A stretch of 64,000 nucleotides of DNA from Candidatus Limnocylindrales bacterium (GTDB lineage Bacteria > Moduliflexota > Moduliflexia > Moduliflexales > JAUQPW01), in assembly GCA_035559535.1 (NCBI GenBank), contig DATMBG010000035.1, forward strand, positions 1 to 64,000, written 5' to 3'. Shown one piece after another: positions 27,906 to 37,229 of the stretch. Under the pieces are notes generated by a model. The model was given only the letters and a program-made list of their open reading frames with translations. It did no database searches and was not told the origin of the DNA. Made by a program: the position numbers and the translations under genes. Numbering within the stretch: the stretch's first letter is position 1; every line of letters begins with the position of its first letter.

Positions 27906-29300
27906 TCAAACGGTTACCTTCTCAGTAGGCTGGAGCTTTTTACCAACTCCCCTACCATAAGGAATCCTGTTTTGTTCCTGTTGCTGGGTTCCTAAGAAAT
28001 GCTCACAGGCAAGTATTTGTAGACAGACCGTCAAAGCCATGATGTGATACGTCAGGTCGAAGTAAACCCTATCCAGAAAGGTTCCTCCTATGAGGAAGGC
28101 GATCAAAGATATCTCAAACATATGGGAGTAATGAATCATCCAGCTCAAATCAGAGGGTTGATCCGGAAGGGAATTTGAACCATAAGGCTTAAGAGGGTCT
28201 CTGGGTTTCCAGGCTCTATCTTCCTGCTTCCGGTTTCTTATTCTGGCGAGTTTTCTTACTTTCCATAGGGTAAGAAACGTGGTGCCCAGTAAAAGCAAGT
28301 AAATGCCAAGACCGGGATAGCCGGTATCAATAAGGATCTGGAGATAAGAGTTATGGGTTACGATGGATCCTTCAGAAACGGAGAGAAAATTCCGGACTCC
28401 AACTCCCAGGAAAGGGTACTTTCCGGAGAGTTCAATAGCTTCCCGCCAGGCATTTAGCCGACCTTGAACAGAGGCATCTCTTTCATCTTCCTGGGCAAAA
28501 ATAGTGCTGATATGTTCCATATAGGTAGCCGGGGCAAAGAGGAGAAATAAGTAAAGGATAATGGGCGCAGCGATCAGAGCCCAGGCTTTTCTCTTAGACT
28601 TTAGAATGCAGAGTCCAAGGCTGGCCGTTAAGGCAAGAAAACCTCCCCGGGAGTAAGTAAAAATCACGGTAGCCACTGTAAAAGGAACGAAAAAAATCCA
28701 CAGGAATTTGGAGTATCTGTTTTTTTCCTCCTTGGCCAGGAAAACCAGAAAAGGAATGGCCATATTTAAAGCCAGAGCAAAATCATTATTATCCCCGATT
28801 AACCCTCCAACTCCCGATCTAAATCGGACTTCTCCTCCATGGGTAAGTCCAAAAAGACCATTTTTAAGCCCTAAAAATCCAAAGGAAAAGGCGATCACCA
28901 GGATAGACCATCGAAGACGCTCCCGGGTATTGACAAGCCCAGTGGTAATAAAGCAGATTAAAAGGATTTTGGAGAACTGGATATAAGTCCCCATAGATCG
29001 GGAAGGATCCAGGGCAAAGACTACAGATAAAGAAACCCAAATCCAAAGCAAAATTAAGATAACGTTAATGGGACTTTTCTTAAAAAACTTGAGCTCTTTG
29101 TTAAGAACCATCCCCACCAGGGTAGCTAAAGCCACGTAATAAGACAGTCGATACTGGCTTGCAAATCCCCAGGCCAGATCCTGAGGTCGCATATAAGCCA
29201 ACCAGCTAAATGCCAGCAAACCCAGAAAGGGATAAAGTAAAGCCACAGGAATGGTAGAAAAAGTAACCGCTAAAACTAATAAGTCTCGAAGACTGCCCAT
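27906..29300 (-). CDS. Putative O-glycosylation/O-antigen ligase, exosortase-A-associated type
   Basis: 464-residue polytopic protein of the Wzy/WaaL-like group. The N-terminus (L-R-D-L-L-V-L-A-V-T-F, then Y-P-F-L-G-L-L-A-F-S-W-L-A-Y-M-R-P-Q) is the pattern of the DUF5935-containing ligase linked with XrtA/PEP-CTERM loci. The later R-L-N-A-W-R-E-A and G-V-G-V-R-N-F fit the periplasmic loop of O-antigen ligases. It would polymerise the polysaccharide or attach it to lipid or protein on the periplasmic side. It lies within the EPS operon. Confidence 0.88.
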   Translation of the reverse strand: MGSLRDLLVLAVTFSTIPVALLYPFLGLLAFSWLAYMRPQDLAWGFASQYRLSYYVALATLVGMVLNKELKFFKKSPINVILILLWIWVSLSVVFALDPSRSMGTYIQFSKILLICFITTGLVNTRERLRWSILVIAFSFGFLGLKNGLFGLTHGGEVRFRSGVGGLIGDNNDFALALNMAIPFLVFLAKEEKNRYSKFLWIFFVPFTVATVIFTYSRGGFLALTASLGLCILKSKRKAWALIAAPIILYLFLLFAPATYMEHISTIFAQEDERDASVQGRLNAWREAIELSGKYPFLGVGVRNFLSVSEGSIVTHNSYLQILIDTGYPGLGIYLLLLGTTFLTLWKVRKLARIRNRKQEDRAWKPRDPLKPYGSNSLPDQPSDLSWMIHYSHMFEISLIAFLIGGTFLDRVYFDLTYHIMALTVCLQILACEHFLGTQQQEQNRIPYGRGVGKKLQPTEKVTV

Positions 29301-29400
29301 GTGTCCGTTGCCTTTTTGCAGAAAAACTTTAGAACTGGCTTTTCTGTTTAGAAATTAAAGCCTGCCCGAGAAGGGTTCTTACAAAATAACCCATAGCCTG

Positions 29401-31104
29401 CTAAACCCGTTTTTTGGTTTTCAGGATTTTGTCTAATCCACAGAAGATCCCCAAAATGAGAATGCCTTCAACCCAATAGGCAGAAACAGGACTTTTAAAC
29501 AGTTCGGTAAAAACATCTCGAAAGGCACCGAAAGAAAAGCCTGTATTTCTCCTCTCCAATTCGTGCCAGGTATATAAGACCGGGATTAAAGAGGTTCGAA
29601 CCAAGATTTCAAGGAAACTAACAATAGCTCTTTGTTTCTTTACTACGCGTCGGCGAATGATCTGTAAAGTCCCCATAAGGAGGGAGTATATCCAGAGTGT
29701 TAGGGACTCAAATCGATAAAGAAACAAGAATCCTTGGAGGATACTGCCCACACTGGAATAGATAAAGGGTGAAATCAGGTTGCCAAGGAATTTACCGGGG
29801 AGGGGAAACCGTAAATCTCCGGGTTTTACAAAACTTAAAAACCAGGCTTGAACAAAGGTCCCGATCCACAAAACCAGATTGGTTAGGTCATTCACATACC
29901 AAAAAAAACTGGTTACATTAATTTTTAGTAAGGAGACCAGTAACGGAAAATAGCCACTCCTGAGGATGAGTTCATGAAGGAGTTTGGATCCCGAATAATC
30001 TTCGAACCGGTTTTCTTCGTAAACAGATTTAAAAATATCCTTTGGGGTCGGATCTTCAGAAATTATTTGGGTTTTTGGTAACTCTGGTCCTGTAGAAGTC
30101 TGTACTCCCTCCCCAGGTCCTGCACTTTGACCTTGCTTAACCGTCTCAATGGTCTTACAAACCCATTCCAGCTTGCTGGCCATGTCGTCCAGCCTCTTCT
30201 CCAGGCAAGACATCAGCGATAGGACTTCTACGCTGGATGTCAGGGGCTGTGGAACAGGTTGAGGGGTTATCTCTTTCTCTTCTTCTTGAGGGACACTTTG
30301 GGAGGTTTTGAGTTCCTGGATTACCTCGGCAATAATGGCTTCATCGATTTGCTTCCTCTCACTCACAAATCCGGTCAGCAGGGCTGCATCACAGATAATG
30401 TTGATCATTCGGGGAATTCCTCGAGAGAACTCGGTGATTTTATCAATTGCTTCCGAAGAAAATAAGGCCCTATTTTGATTTCCGGCCACCTGTAAACGGT
30501 ATTGGATATAACTTTCAACATCCTTTCTATCCATTCCGGTCATATGATAGGTGACGGTAATTCGCTGAGCTAATTGTCGAAGTTGAGGTAATCTCAATTT
30601 ACGCCCTAATTCAGGTTGACCGGCCAGGATAATTTGAAGGAGCTTCTCCTTACTGGTCTCCAGGTTAGAAAGGAGTCGGATTTCTTCGAGTAAAGCGCTG
30701 CTGAGGTTTTGGGCTTCGTCTATGATAAGTAAAACGTAATTTCCAAGACTGTGTTGTTGGATCAAGAACTTATTGAGAATCTCCAGTAATTCTGTTTTAG
30801 AATTCCCCTGAACCGGCAGGCCGAAATCCCGAACAATCATTTCCAGAAGTTGTAGGAAGGTTACCTTGGTATTATTCACCTTAGCCACTTTGGTGGTATC
30901 TTTTAAGTTATTTAAAAGAACCTGGATAACAGTTGTTTTACCCGAGCCCACCTCTCCGGTAATGGTAATAAAACCTTGTCGATCTTCCAATCCATAGGTA
31001 AGATAGGCCAAAGCTTGTTTGTGGACCGAGCTGGGATAGAAAAAATCGGTATCCGGTGTAAGTCGGAAAGGTTTTTCTCTGAAACCATAAAACTGTGTAT
31101 ACAT
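29401..31104 (-). CDS. XrtA-associated ExeA/MSHA-type AAA ATPase with long membrane C-terminus
   Basis: 567 residues. Residues 1-270 are an ExeA-like AAA ATPase with the F-Y-G-F-x-E-K-P-F start, Walker A G50-E-V-G-S-G-K-T57, Walker B ending I-I-D-E (127-130), and the R-Q-L-A-Q-R-I arginine region. This matches the ATPase found in exosortase-A EPS loci, usually much shorter (about 300-350 residues). After an acidic/Pro-rich linker and a short coiled-coil (about 290-335), the last 180 residues hold several hydrophobic segments I did not recognise. The gene lies between the tyrosine kinase and the ligase, and is probably coupled to polysaccharide assembly or export. Confidence 0.85.
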   Translation of the reverse strand: MYTQFYGFREKPFRLTPDTDFFYPSSVHKQALAYLTYGLEDRQGFITITGEVGSGKTTVIQVLLNNLKDTTKVAKVNNTKVTFLQLLEMIVRDFGLPVQGNSKTELLEILNKFLIQQHSLGNYVLLIIDEAQNLSSALLEEIRLLSNLETSKEKLLQIILAGQPELGRKLRLPQLRQLAQRITVTYHMTGMDRKDVESYIQYRLQVAGNQNRALFSSEAIDKITEFSRGIPRMINIICDAALLTGFVSERKQIDEAIIAEVIQELKTSQSVPQEEEKEITPQPVPQPLTSSVEVLSLMSCLEKRLDDMASKLEWVCKTIETVKQGQSAGPGEGVQTSTGPELPKTQIISEDPTPKDIFKSVYEENRFEDYSGSKLLHELILRSGYFPLLVSLLKINVTSFFWYVNDLTNLVLWIGTFVQAWFLSFVKPGDLRFPLPGKFLGNLISPFIYSSVGSILQGFLFLYRFESLTLWIYSLLMGTLQIIRRRVVKKQRAIVSFLEILVRTSLIPVLYTWHELERRNTGFSFGAFRDVFTELFKSPVSAYWVEGILILGIFCGLDKILKTKKRV

Positions 31105-31230
31105 GGCTTCTCAATCCGTTGTTAGTTGTCTGCTATAGCCATAAATTCTATGGCATCAGGTTAAATAACTCTCCGGGTTTCGGTTTAGAGAACTTCAAGA
31201 ACCCGGTTCGATAACGAACAACGGATAGAA

Positions 31231-32025
31231 TTAATAATGATAGTAGTAATTGGAAGAAACCTGATGGACATTATTCAGCACAATTCCTAAAACATTCATT
31301 CCCTCCAGAAGCTTCAAGGCGTTTACGACATCTTCTCGAGCGGTTCGACCTGCCTGAACCACCAGGATAACGCCATCCATTTGAGTTCCCAGGATGTTAG
31401 GATCGGTCGTGGGTAATAACGGAGTGGTATCGAAGATCACATAACGATCTTCATATCGGTTTTTAATCTCTTTAATGAGGTTATGCATCTTCTGGGATGC
31501 AAGCAATTCTGCAGGGTTTGGAGGGAGATTTCCTGCCGGAAGAATGGTTAATTTGTTAATCTCGGTTTTTATAAGAATTTTAGATAGATCCAGGTGTCTG
31601 GTTAAATAATCCGATAAACCGTATTTGGGCTCAATCCCCAGAAGTTTATGAAGAGAAGACTTACGAAGATCGCCATCTACCAGGAGAACCGTTTCCTGAA
31701 GCCCCTGGGCAATGGTAATGGCTAAATTAAGGGCCGTAAGGGTTTTCCCCTCCCCGGCAACTGCACTGGTAACCATGAGGGTATTTTGAAAATCAGGTTT
31801 TGTAAGCTGAAGAATCCGGGTACGTAATTTTTTATATTGCTCTGCTGCCGGAGATTGGGGAGCTGTCAAGGTGATCAGGCGATGACGGATTAACAGGGGT
31901 TTTTCTAACCCCTTTTTAGGGGGGGGAATGACCTTAAGGGAATCGGGATCTGTAAGGGTTTCAGAAACCCGTTGAAGCTGTCTCTCCTGAGCCGCCTTTT
32001 TTAAAGCCTCTTCAATCTTACTCAT
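31231..32025 (-). CDS. CpsD/CapB-type tyrosine autokinase (EPS chain-length control)
   Basis: 264 residues from the ATG that begins M-S-K-I-E-E-A-L-K-K-A, the standard N-terminus for the XrtA-linked kinase. The frame extends 17 codons further to a GTG, with poorer support. BY-kinase motifs are visible: Walker A S-A-V-A-G-E-G-K-T, Walker A' L-L-V-D-G-D-L-R-K, Walker B V-I-F-D-T-T-P, and a tyrosine-rich tail (Y-Y-Y-H-Y). With the Wzz protein upstream it would set polysaccharide chain length through cycles of autophosphorylation. Confidence 0.9.
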   Translation of the reverse strand: MSKIEEALKKAAQERQLQRVSETLTDPDSLKVIPPPKKGLEKPLLIRHRLITLTAPQSPAAEQYKKLRTRILQLTKPDFQNTLMVTSAVAGEGKTLTALNLAITIAQGLQETVLLVDGDLRKSSLHKLLGIEPKYGLSDYLTRHLDLSKILIKTEINKLTILPAGNLPPNPAELLASQKMHNLIKEIKNRYEDRYVIFDTTPLLPTTDPNILGTQMDGVILVVQAGRTAREDVVNALKLLEGMNVLGIVLNNVHQVSSNYYYHY

Positions 32026-32078
32026 ACCTAGAGTCCTGGTTTTAAAAGCTCGTAGAAGCGAACTGAACGTCTCCACCT

Positions 32079-33740
32079 CTACCTGCGGGTCGTTGTATAT
32101 ATGTCTTGAAACTTATTGACAAGGACCTGGAAGTAAGAAGGATTTTCTTTTAAAGCTTGCCAGGTTAAAATACCTCCGGTTATCAATAAATAAAGACCGC
32201 AGAGTGAGGCTATTAATCGGGTGGATCTTTTCCTACGTTTTATATCCTCTTCGGTGCGAATATTAGGAATTTCAACCAATACCGGCATTCCAAGATAGAG
32301 TTCTATCTCCTTTTGATCATCGAAGGGTTGATATTTATACTCAACCAGGAAAACCGTACCCAACCCTACACCGATTCCTCCTAGAAATCCCATTAAAAGG
32401 ATCCAAAGTTTATTAGGCTTAACAGGACGTAGAGGAAGAACAGGGGGTTCGATGACGGTAAAAGTGGTCCCCTTGTCTTTAACCTCCAATTCCCGGGAAA
32501 TACGCGCCTCCTCTAACCGACGGAGTAGCATTTGATAAATATTCTCGTTGACGTTATAGTCCCTGGTGAGTCGAATAAATTCTTGCTCCAGCTTGGGAAT
32601 GCTTTTGACTTTTAATTCGGCCTCTTCAATTTTACTCTGGAGTTGATCTCGCCGTTTTTCCAACGACTTGATCTGTATTTCCACCGCAGTAAGCTCCTTT
32701 CGAAGGTTTTCATAAACCGGATTGACCATCGAAGAACCTTCTGGATTTTTGATTACGATCGGTTTTGAGCTGGCCAGTTGTTTTTTGAGCATTTCGATTT
32801 CATTCTTGGTTTGAATAACATCGGGATGTTGGTCGGTGTATTGGGTTCGCAGGCCGGCCAGTTGGGATTCCAGTTCTTTAAGTTTCGTCTCGACGGGATT
32901 TGCAAGGATGGTCTTATTATTCGTGGTAGGGGGTTCCTTCTCCAACTGATTTTTTAATAGCGACATTTTCAAATTGGCTTCCTTAAGGGCTATTTCAACT
33001 TCTGTCAGAGCATTTTGATATTGTTCCAGCTTCGCCATATGACTGTTTTGGGCACCGGCTCCTAATAATTCTCCCACCGGGCTCCCCGCCTGGACTTCTC
33101 CGGTCCCGCCATCCTTCAAAACCGTCGGAATTTTATATCGTAAATCCTTGAGATTGGCTTCTTTAAACTCCCGAAGGGTTTTTTCGGAATCCTCCAGCTT
33201 CTTCTTATAAATCTGGAGTTGTTCGTTGATAAAATCAAAAGCCGCGTAAGCTTCGGAGCGCTTGGCGTTGAGATTTTCCTCGATGTATAGACCCGTTAAG
33301 GTACTGACTAAATCCCTCACCTGAACCGGATTTTGACCCTCATAACTTACGCTGAATAAATCATTTCCTTTAACGGTAACGGTTAAATTTTTTTGGATTT
33401 CTTTAATCAAGTCCTCAAACTCCACGGGGTTCTGAACGGACAGATCAAGCCCTAGTTTTTTAATGACCTTTTCAATGAGAGGGCGACTGAGTATCCCCTG
33501 ACGGAGGGTTCTCAACCGTTCTTCCATTTCTGAAGCAACCCCTAATCCTTTGGTTAACGGATTAATCACCTGGTCCCTTTCTATCAGAATGGTGGTGCTG
33601 GACCGATAGACCTCAGGTAAAATAAAACTCGCCACCGTAGCACCACACAGTACAAAGAAAAAAGGGAGGAAAAAGAACCAGGTTCGTCGGGAGAGAACCT
33701 GACGATAATATTGCAAATTGAATTGAAGGAACTTTTCCAT
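32079..33740 (-). CDS. Wzz/GumC-type polysaccharide chain-length determinant (XrtA-associated)
   Basis: 553 residues. The N-terminal transmembrane helix is at about 20-40 and the second near 465-485, the classic co-polymerase layout. Between them lies a long periplasmic coiled-coil region (about 140-430), rich in Glu/Lys/Leu heptads, and the C-terminal helix follows a Pro-rich segment. It anchors the cytoplasmic tyrosine kinase encoded next. The gene is the second of the EPS operon. Confidence 0.9.
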   Translation of the reverse strand: MEKFLQFNLQYYRQVLSRRTWFFFLPFFFVLCGATVASFILPEVYRSSTTILIERDQVINPLTKGLGVASEMEERLRTLRQGILSRPLIEKVIKKLGLDLSVQNPVEFEDLIKEIQKNLTVTVKGNDLFSVSYEGQNPVQVRDLVSTLTGLYIEENLNAKRSEAYAAFDFINEQLQIYKKKLEDSEKTLREFKEANLKDLRYKIPTVLKDGGTGEVQAGSPVGELLGAGAQNSHMAKLEQYQNALTEVEIALKEANLKMSLLKNQLEKEPPTTNNKTILANPVETKLKELESQLAGLRTQYTDQHPDVIQTKNEIEMLKKQLASSKPIVIKNPEGSSMVNPVYENLRKELTAVEIQIKSLEKRRDQLQSKIEEAELKVKSIPKLEQEFIRLTRDYNVNENIYQMLLRRLEEARISRELEVKDKGTTFTVIEPPVLPLRPVKPNKLWILLMGFLGGIGVGLGTVFLVEYKYQPFDDQKEIELYLGMPVLVEIPNIRTEEDIKRRKRSTRLIASLCGLYLLITGGILTWQALKENPSYFQVLVNKFQDIYTTTRR

Positions 33741-33890
33741 ACCTAGATCTTCCCTATCTAGACGACGAAATCCTGTACTGCACTAAAGAGAGAACGAAGG
33801 GCGGATTCGCTCCGGCGAGATGGATTTCGTTTTATGACATATAAAAAGATCATTTAATATAAAATATAACTTTTTTATAATTTAACTAAC

Positions 33891-35327
33891 TTATTTTGCT
33901 CCTTTTGCAAGAATAATGACACTCATAGTCTTAAGAAGAATGACCAAATCCAGAAAAAGGGAAAGATTTTTTATGTAAAAAAGGTCATATTGAAGCTTTT
34001 CCAGAGCATCCTCTTTGGAGGAACCATAGGGAAAGTTCACCTGAGCCCAACCGGTCAATCCGGGCTTGACGGTTAGACGAACCGGATAGTAAGGAATTTC
34101 TTTTTTAAGGGTTTCTACGAAATGAGGCCTTTCGGGTCGTGGTCCCACAAAACTCATATCCCCTTTGAGGATATTAAGGAGTTGAGGGAGTTCATCGATT
34201 CGAAACTTTCGTATCACCCAACCGACTCGGGTAATGCGGGGATCTTTATCGGTAGCCCAAACAGGGCCGGTTTTAGCTTCGGCGTCGACGGTCATGGAAC
34301 GAAATTTATAAACCTGAAAAGTTTTTTCCCCTTTTCCTACCCGCTCCTGGGTAAAAATTATGGGCCCTGGACTCTCTAATTTAATTAAAATGGCCGTAAC
34401 AGCCATGAGAGGTGCGGCCAGGATGAGTCCCAGAGCGGATATAACCACATCGAGGACCCGTTTGAGAACTTCGTTGGTTTTGGATTTGTTAAATCCCTGA
34501 CAAAATATTAACCAACTGGGTCGGAGTCCTTGCACCAGGATTTTGCCCGTTAGCTGCTCATAAAAATCAATGGCTTCATAGACTTTTATTCCATTTAGCT
34601 TACAATTTAAAAGAATTTGTAATGGAAAGACCATTCTGCGTTCGGCTAGAGCTACGGTAATCAGATCTATGCGGTTGTTCTTAACAATCTGATCAAACTC
34701 ACCCAAAGTTCCTATAAGGGGAACCGTCCAGAATTTATTATCCCCTTTTCCCCATACTTTCACGGTATCTTCGGGATTTGAATACCTTCCGGCCATGCAT
34801 TCATCGATAAATCCTACCAGGCAATAACCTAAATCCGGATTCGAAAGGATTTCCCGGGCTACGGCTTCACCGATTTGGGAAGAGCCTACAATCAAAACCC
34901 GCTGACGGATTCCAGGGATTTTGAAAGTATGGTTATAAATCAACCACCAGGAGCTAACCAGAACCATGGCCAGCAGGGTAGCCAAGGCTAAAATCCATCG
35001 GCCATGGGTCAAAGATGGGATAAAATAATAACTTCCTCCCATCACCGCTGCCGTAATCAGGATAGAGATAAAAATACTCAACACCAAACTTAAAGAGTTA
35101 GGCTTTATCCGGAGATTATAGAGATCGAAGAGATAAAAAATGAACTGACCTAAACCCGTAAAAATAAGAAGGCTGGGTAAAATGGGTTGTTGATAAATAA
35201 TCGGCCAGAGGGAGATTTGATATCTTATCCAGATGGCTCCATAAAACGAAATCATCAGTGCAAGGGTATTACCCAGGAAAAGAATTAAAAATCCAGCCCT
35301 TGCTGCAGGGGTTTTCTGTAACTCCAT
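33891..35327 (-). CDS. Undecaprenyl-phosphate priming sugar-phosphotransferase (EPS initiation)
   Basis: 478 residues. There are four to five N-terminal transmembrane helices, a Rossmann-like CoA-binding-type domain (V-L-I-V-G-S-S-Q-I-G-E) and the C-terminal bacterial sugar-transferase domain. The latter shows K-R-V-L-D-V-V, V-Y-K-F-R-S-M, R-K-F-R-I-D-E-L-P-Q-L, V-G-P-R-P-E and K-P-G-L-T-G-W-A-Q-V. It loads the first sugar-phosphate onto undecaprenyl phosphate. GGAGGT lies 9 bases before this ATG; the frame continues 15 codons upstream but those lie over the RBS. It is the first gene of the EPS operon. Confidence 0.93.
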   Translation of the reverse strand: MELQKTPAARAGFLILFLGNTLALMISFYGAIWIRYQISLWPIIYQQPILPSLLIFTGLGQFIFYLFDLYNLRIKPNSLSLVLSIFISILITAAVMGGSYYFIPSLTHGRWILALATLLAMVLVSSWWLIYNHTFKIPGIRQRVLIVGSSQIGEAVAREILSNPDLGYCLVGFIDECMAGRYSNPEDTVKVWGKGDNKFWTVPLIGTLGEFDQIVKNNRIDLITVALAERRMVFPLQILLNCKLNGIKVYEAIDFYEQLTGKILVQGLRPSWLIFCQGFNKSKTNEVLKRVLDVVISALGLILAAPLMAVTAILIKLESPGPIIFTQERVGKGEKTFQVYKFRSMTVDAEAKTGPVWATDKDPRITRVGWVIRKFRIDELPQLLNILKGDMSFVGPRPERPHFVETLKKEIPYYPVRLTVKPGLTGWAQVNFPYGSSKEDALEKLQYDLFYIKNLSLFLDLVILLKTMSVIILAKGAK

Positions 35328-35634
35328 TTTTTCTGTACCTCCAGGTCTAGCAGGTCTGGCTGGTCTACACAAAAAGTGCCTAAATTCTTGGAGAAAGCAA
35401 CTTTTTCAGTTCTCATTTCTCCCTCTGGCATAGACCTTTCCTACCCGACCGAAAGCCAATCTGTTCAGAGTCCATGGGTTTTAATCTTCTTAGAAGAAAG
35501 GACTAGATATTTTTAAGATAAAATTTACTAAAAAATACCTCTAATGTAAAAAGATGTATTAAAAAGACAAAAGTTGCAAAAGATTCTACTACCTGAGTGA
35601 CAACGATTCTGAAGGAGGTATCCCCCCGCCCCCA

Positions 35635-35793
35635 TACGCGGCAAGATAAGAATGTTGGCCCCAACGGGCAACCTGCTTAACAGGATACAGCTCGGGAGCT
35701 TGAAAAAATTCTAAATCTCTGAATCTCCGATTTGCTTCGGAGGCTACCGACCATTCGCCTCTGACGGGGCTTTTCAGCTTAACCTGACGCGTA
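35635..35793. mobile_element. Family II structured palindromic element, copy B
   Basis: 159 bp, bounded by TACGCGGCAAGATAAG and CTTAACCTGACGCGTA, an imperfect inverted repeat. Internal CCTG/CAGG and CTCCGA/TCGGAG stems are present, and GAGCTTGAAAAA pairs with the block ending CTTTTCAGCTT. It is the same length as copy C. Confidence 0.7.
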
Positions 35794-36053
35794 TGCTCCC
35801 TGTTCTCCCATCCAAGATGGTTAAAGAAGGAATAAATTTACCTTAAAATTATAATTATCTATCTATAAGTATAAATTATTCTAAATTAAGTCAACTGTAA
35901 AATAGGCAAATTATATGCCAATTTTGTATAAAATAAGTAAAAATTGAAAGCTGTCGATTTTGGTAGACGGGAAAAAGGGGAATTCAAGGGCAGGGCGATT
36001 TTAACAGTTGCCTTCAAGACGGAAATAACTTCAGCTTCGGAAAGAAAGAAGAA

Positions 36054-36088
36054 AGCTAAAAAGGGGTTTTTCCTGACCCTTTTTAGCT
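36054..36088 (-). terminator. Intrinsic terminator of the thiamine operon
   Basis: AGCTAAAAAGGG and CCCTTTTTAGCT form a 12-13 bp stem about 50 bp past the thiY stop. On the leftward strand the last arm is T-rich. Confidence 0.65.
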
Positions 36089-36137
36089 AAAAAATATCCA
36101 AACCGGTAGGAGCCATCCCCGGAATGGCCCTTAAACT

Positions 36138-37151
36138 TTAAGGTAAAAATTCATTGGTAAACATGCCGGAAACCTTTGTTTTTTGCTTAATTAATCCCAT
36201 ATCCATCATAAAATCCTGAAGCTCTTGCCATTTGGCTTCCGTTTGCCAGCCAACCTTAGGAACACTGTTTTTCATAAGGGGAATCAATGCTACCAAAGAT
36301 CTCTGAGCCAAATCCTTTCTAAGATCTGGATTTTGTTTAAGTAAAATCCCAAGTGCCTCGTCTGGATGGGTCATGGTAAAATCTAACCCCTTCCAGGCTG
36401 CCCGCATAAAACGTCGAATGAGATCGGGGTTTTCTTGAATAAGTTTTTCATTGGTCAACAAAACAGATTCATAAAAATCGGGAACCCCATAATCCTGAAG
36501 TTTAATCATATTCACTTCAAATCCTTCCAGCTCAATTTGAATTTTTTCCCAAACCGAGTAGGTCCCGATAACGGCATCGATCTGTTTGGTCAATAAAGGT
36601 TGAACCAGATTAAATCCTACGTCCACAACGGTGTAATCACTTCCTTTACGCAGTCCCATCCCCCCCAGAATTTTTTCCAGGTAGGCATCATCGGAGGGAA
36701 TAAGAGGGGAACCGATCTTTTTACCCTTTAAATCGGATGGCTTTGTAATACCCGATTCCTTTAAGGAAAGAATTACATTCAAGGGGTGTTGAACAATAGC
36801 TGCAATGGAAACAACGGGAAGACCCTCTGATCGCCCCAGAATCGTATCAATCTGATAACTCAACCCGAAATGATCCTGGCCGGCTGCCACCAACTTGATG
36901 GTATCTTCTGGATTAGAAGGAACATAAAGATTTACGTCTAGATTTTCATCGGCGAAATATCCTTTTTCCTTTGCAACGAACAGAAAGGTATGCAAAGACC
37001 AGGGAGTCCAATCCAGACGCAAAGAAACTTTGGCTCGTTGCTCATTGTCTTTTTCTGCTCCCTGAAGTCCAACAGGTCCGATAAAAACGGTTAAAGTGCA
37101 TAGACTTGCCAGGAAAACAAAAAAAATTTGCCTTTTAGATAAATATCGCAT
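36138..37151 (-). CDS. thiY: ABC transporter substrate-binding protein, NMT1/THI5-like (pyrimidine precursor uptake)
   Basis: 337 residues. A signal peptide of about 30 residues precedes a periplasmic domain of the NMT1/THI5 type: V-S-L-R-L-D-W-T-P-W-S-L-H, then A-K-E-K-G-Y-F, a D-x-F-G-L-S-Y-Q segment and G-K-K-I-G-S-P. ThiY relatives bind formylaminopyrimidine, a breakdown product of thiamine. The gene ends the riboswitch-controlled operon, which also contains the permease and ATPase. AAAGGAC lies before the ATG. A related sulfonate- or nitrate-type specificity is the alternative, but the context argues against it. Confidence 0.85.
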   Translation of the reverse strand: MRYLSKRQIFFVFLASLCTLTVFIGPVGLQGAEKDNEQRAKVSLRLDWTPWSLHTFLFVAKEKGYFADENLDVNLYVPSNPEDTIKLVAAGQDHFGLSYQIDTILGRSEGLPVVSIAAIVQHPLNVILSLKESGITKPSDLKGKKIGSPLIPSDDAYLEKILGGMGLRKGSDYTVVDVGFNLVQPLLTKQIDAVIGTYSVWEKIQIELEGFEVNMIKLQDYGVPDFYESVLLTNEKLIQENPDLIRRFMRAAWKGLDFTMTHPDEALGILLKQNPDLRKDLAQRSLVALIPLMKNSVPKVGWQTEAKWQELQDFMMDMGLIKQKTKVSGMFTNEFLP

Positions 37152-37156
37152 CGTCC

Positions 37157-37217
37157 TTTTATCCTGGGCCTGTTGCCCGTAGTCCAGAGTCTACCTCCAC
37201 AAACAACGGACAACAAG
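37157..37217. repeat. Intergenic inverted repeat, GTTGTCCGTTGT family
   Basis: CTGTTGCCCGTAGTCC faces CAAACAACGGACAACAAG in inverted orientation. Similar GAACAACGG/CCGTTGTTC pairs recur at 31111-31227, 42062-42180 and 44085-44143, and a related pair lies at 50314-50396. Confidence 0.5.
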
Positions 37218-37229
37218 CGGCAGGTCCTC

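Larger units (their letters stand above)
35328..36137. other. Intergenic region upstream of the EPS operon with AT-rich DNA, family II element and thi terminator
   Basis: It contains the EPS operon leader, an AT-rich stretch (35505-35580), family II element copy B (35635-35793), a second AT-rich stretch (35830-35960) and the thi-operon terminator (36054-36088). No clear sigma54 or sigma70 promoter for the EPS operon was found. Confidence 0.5.
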
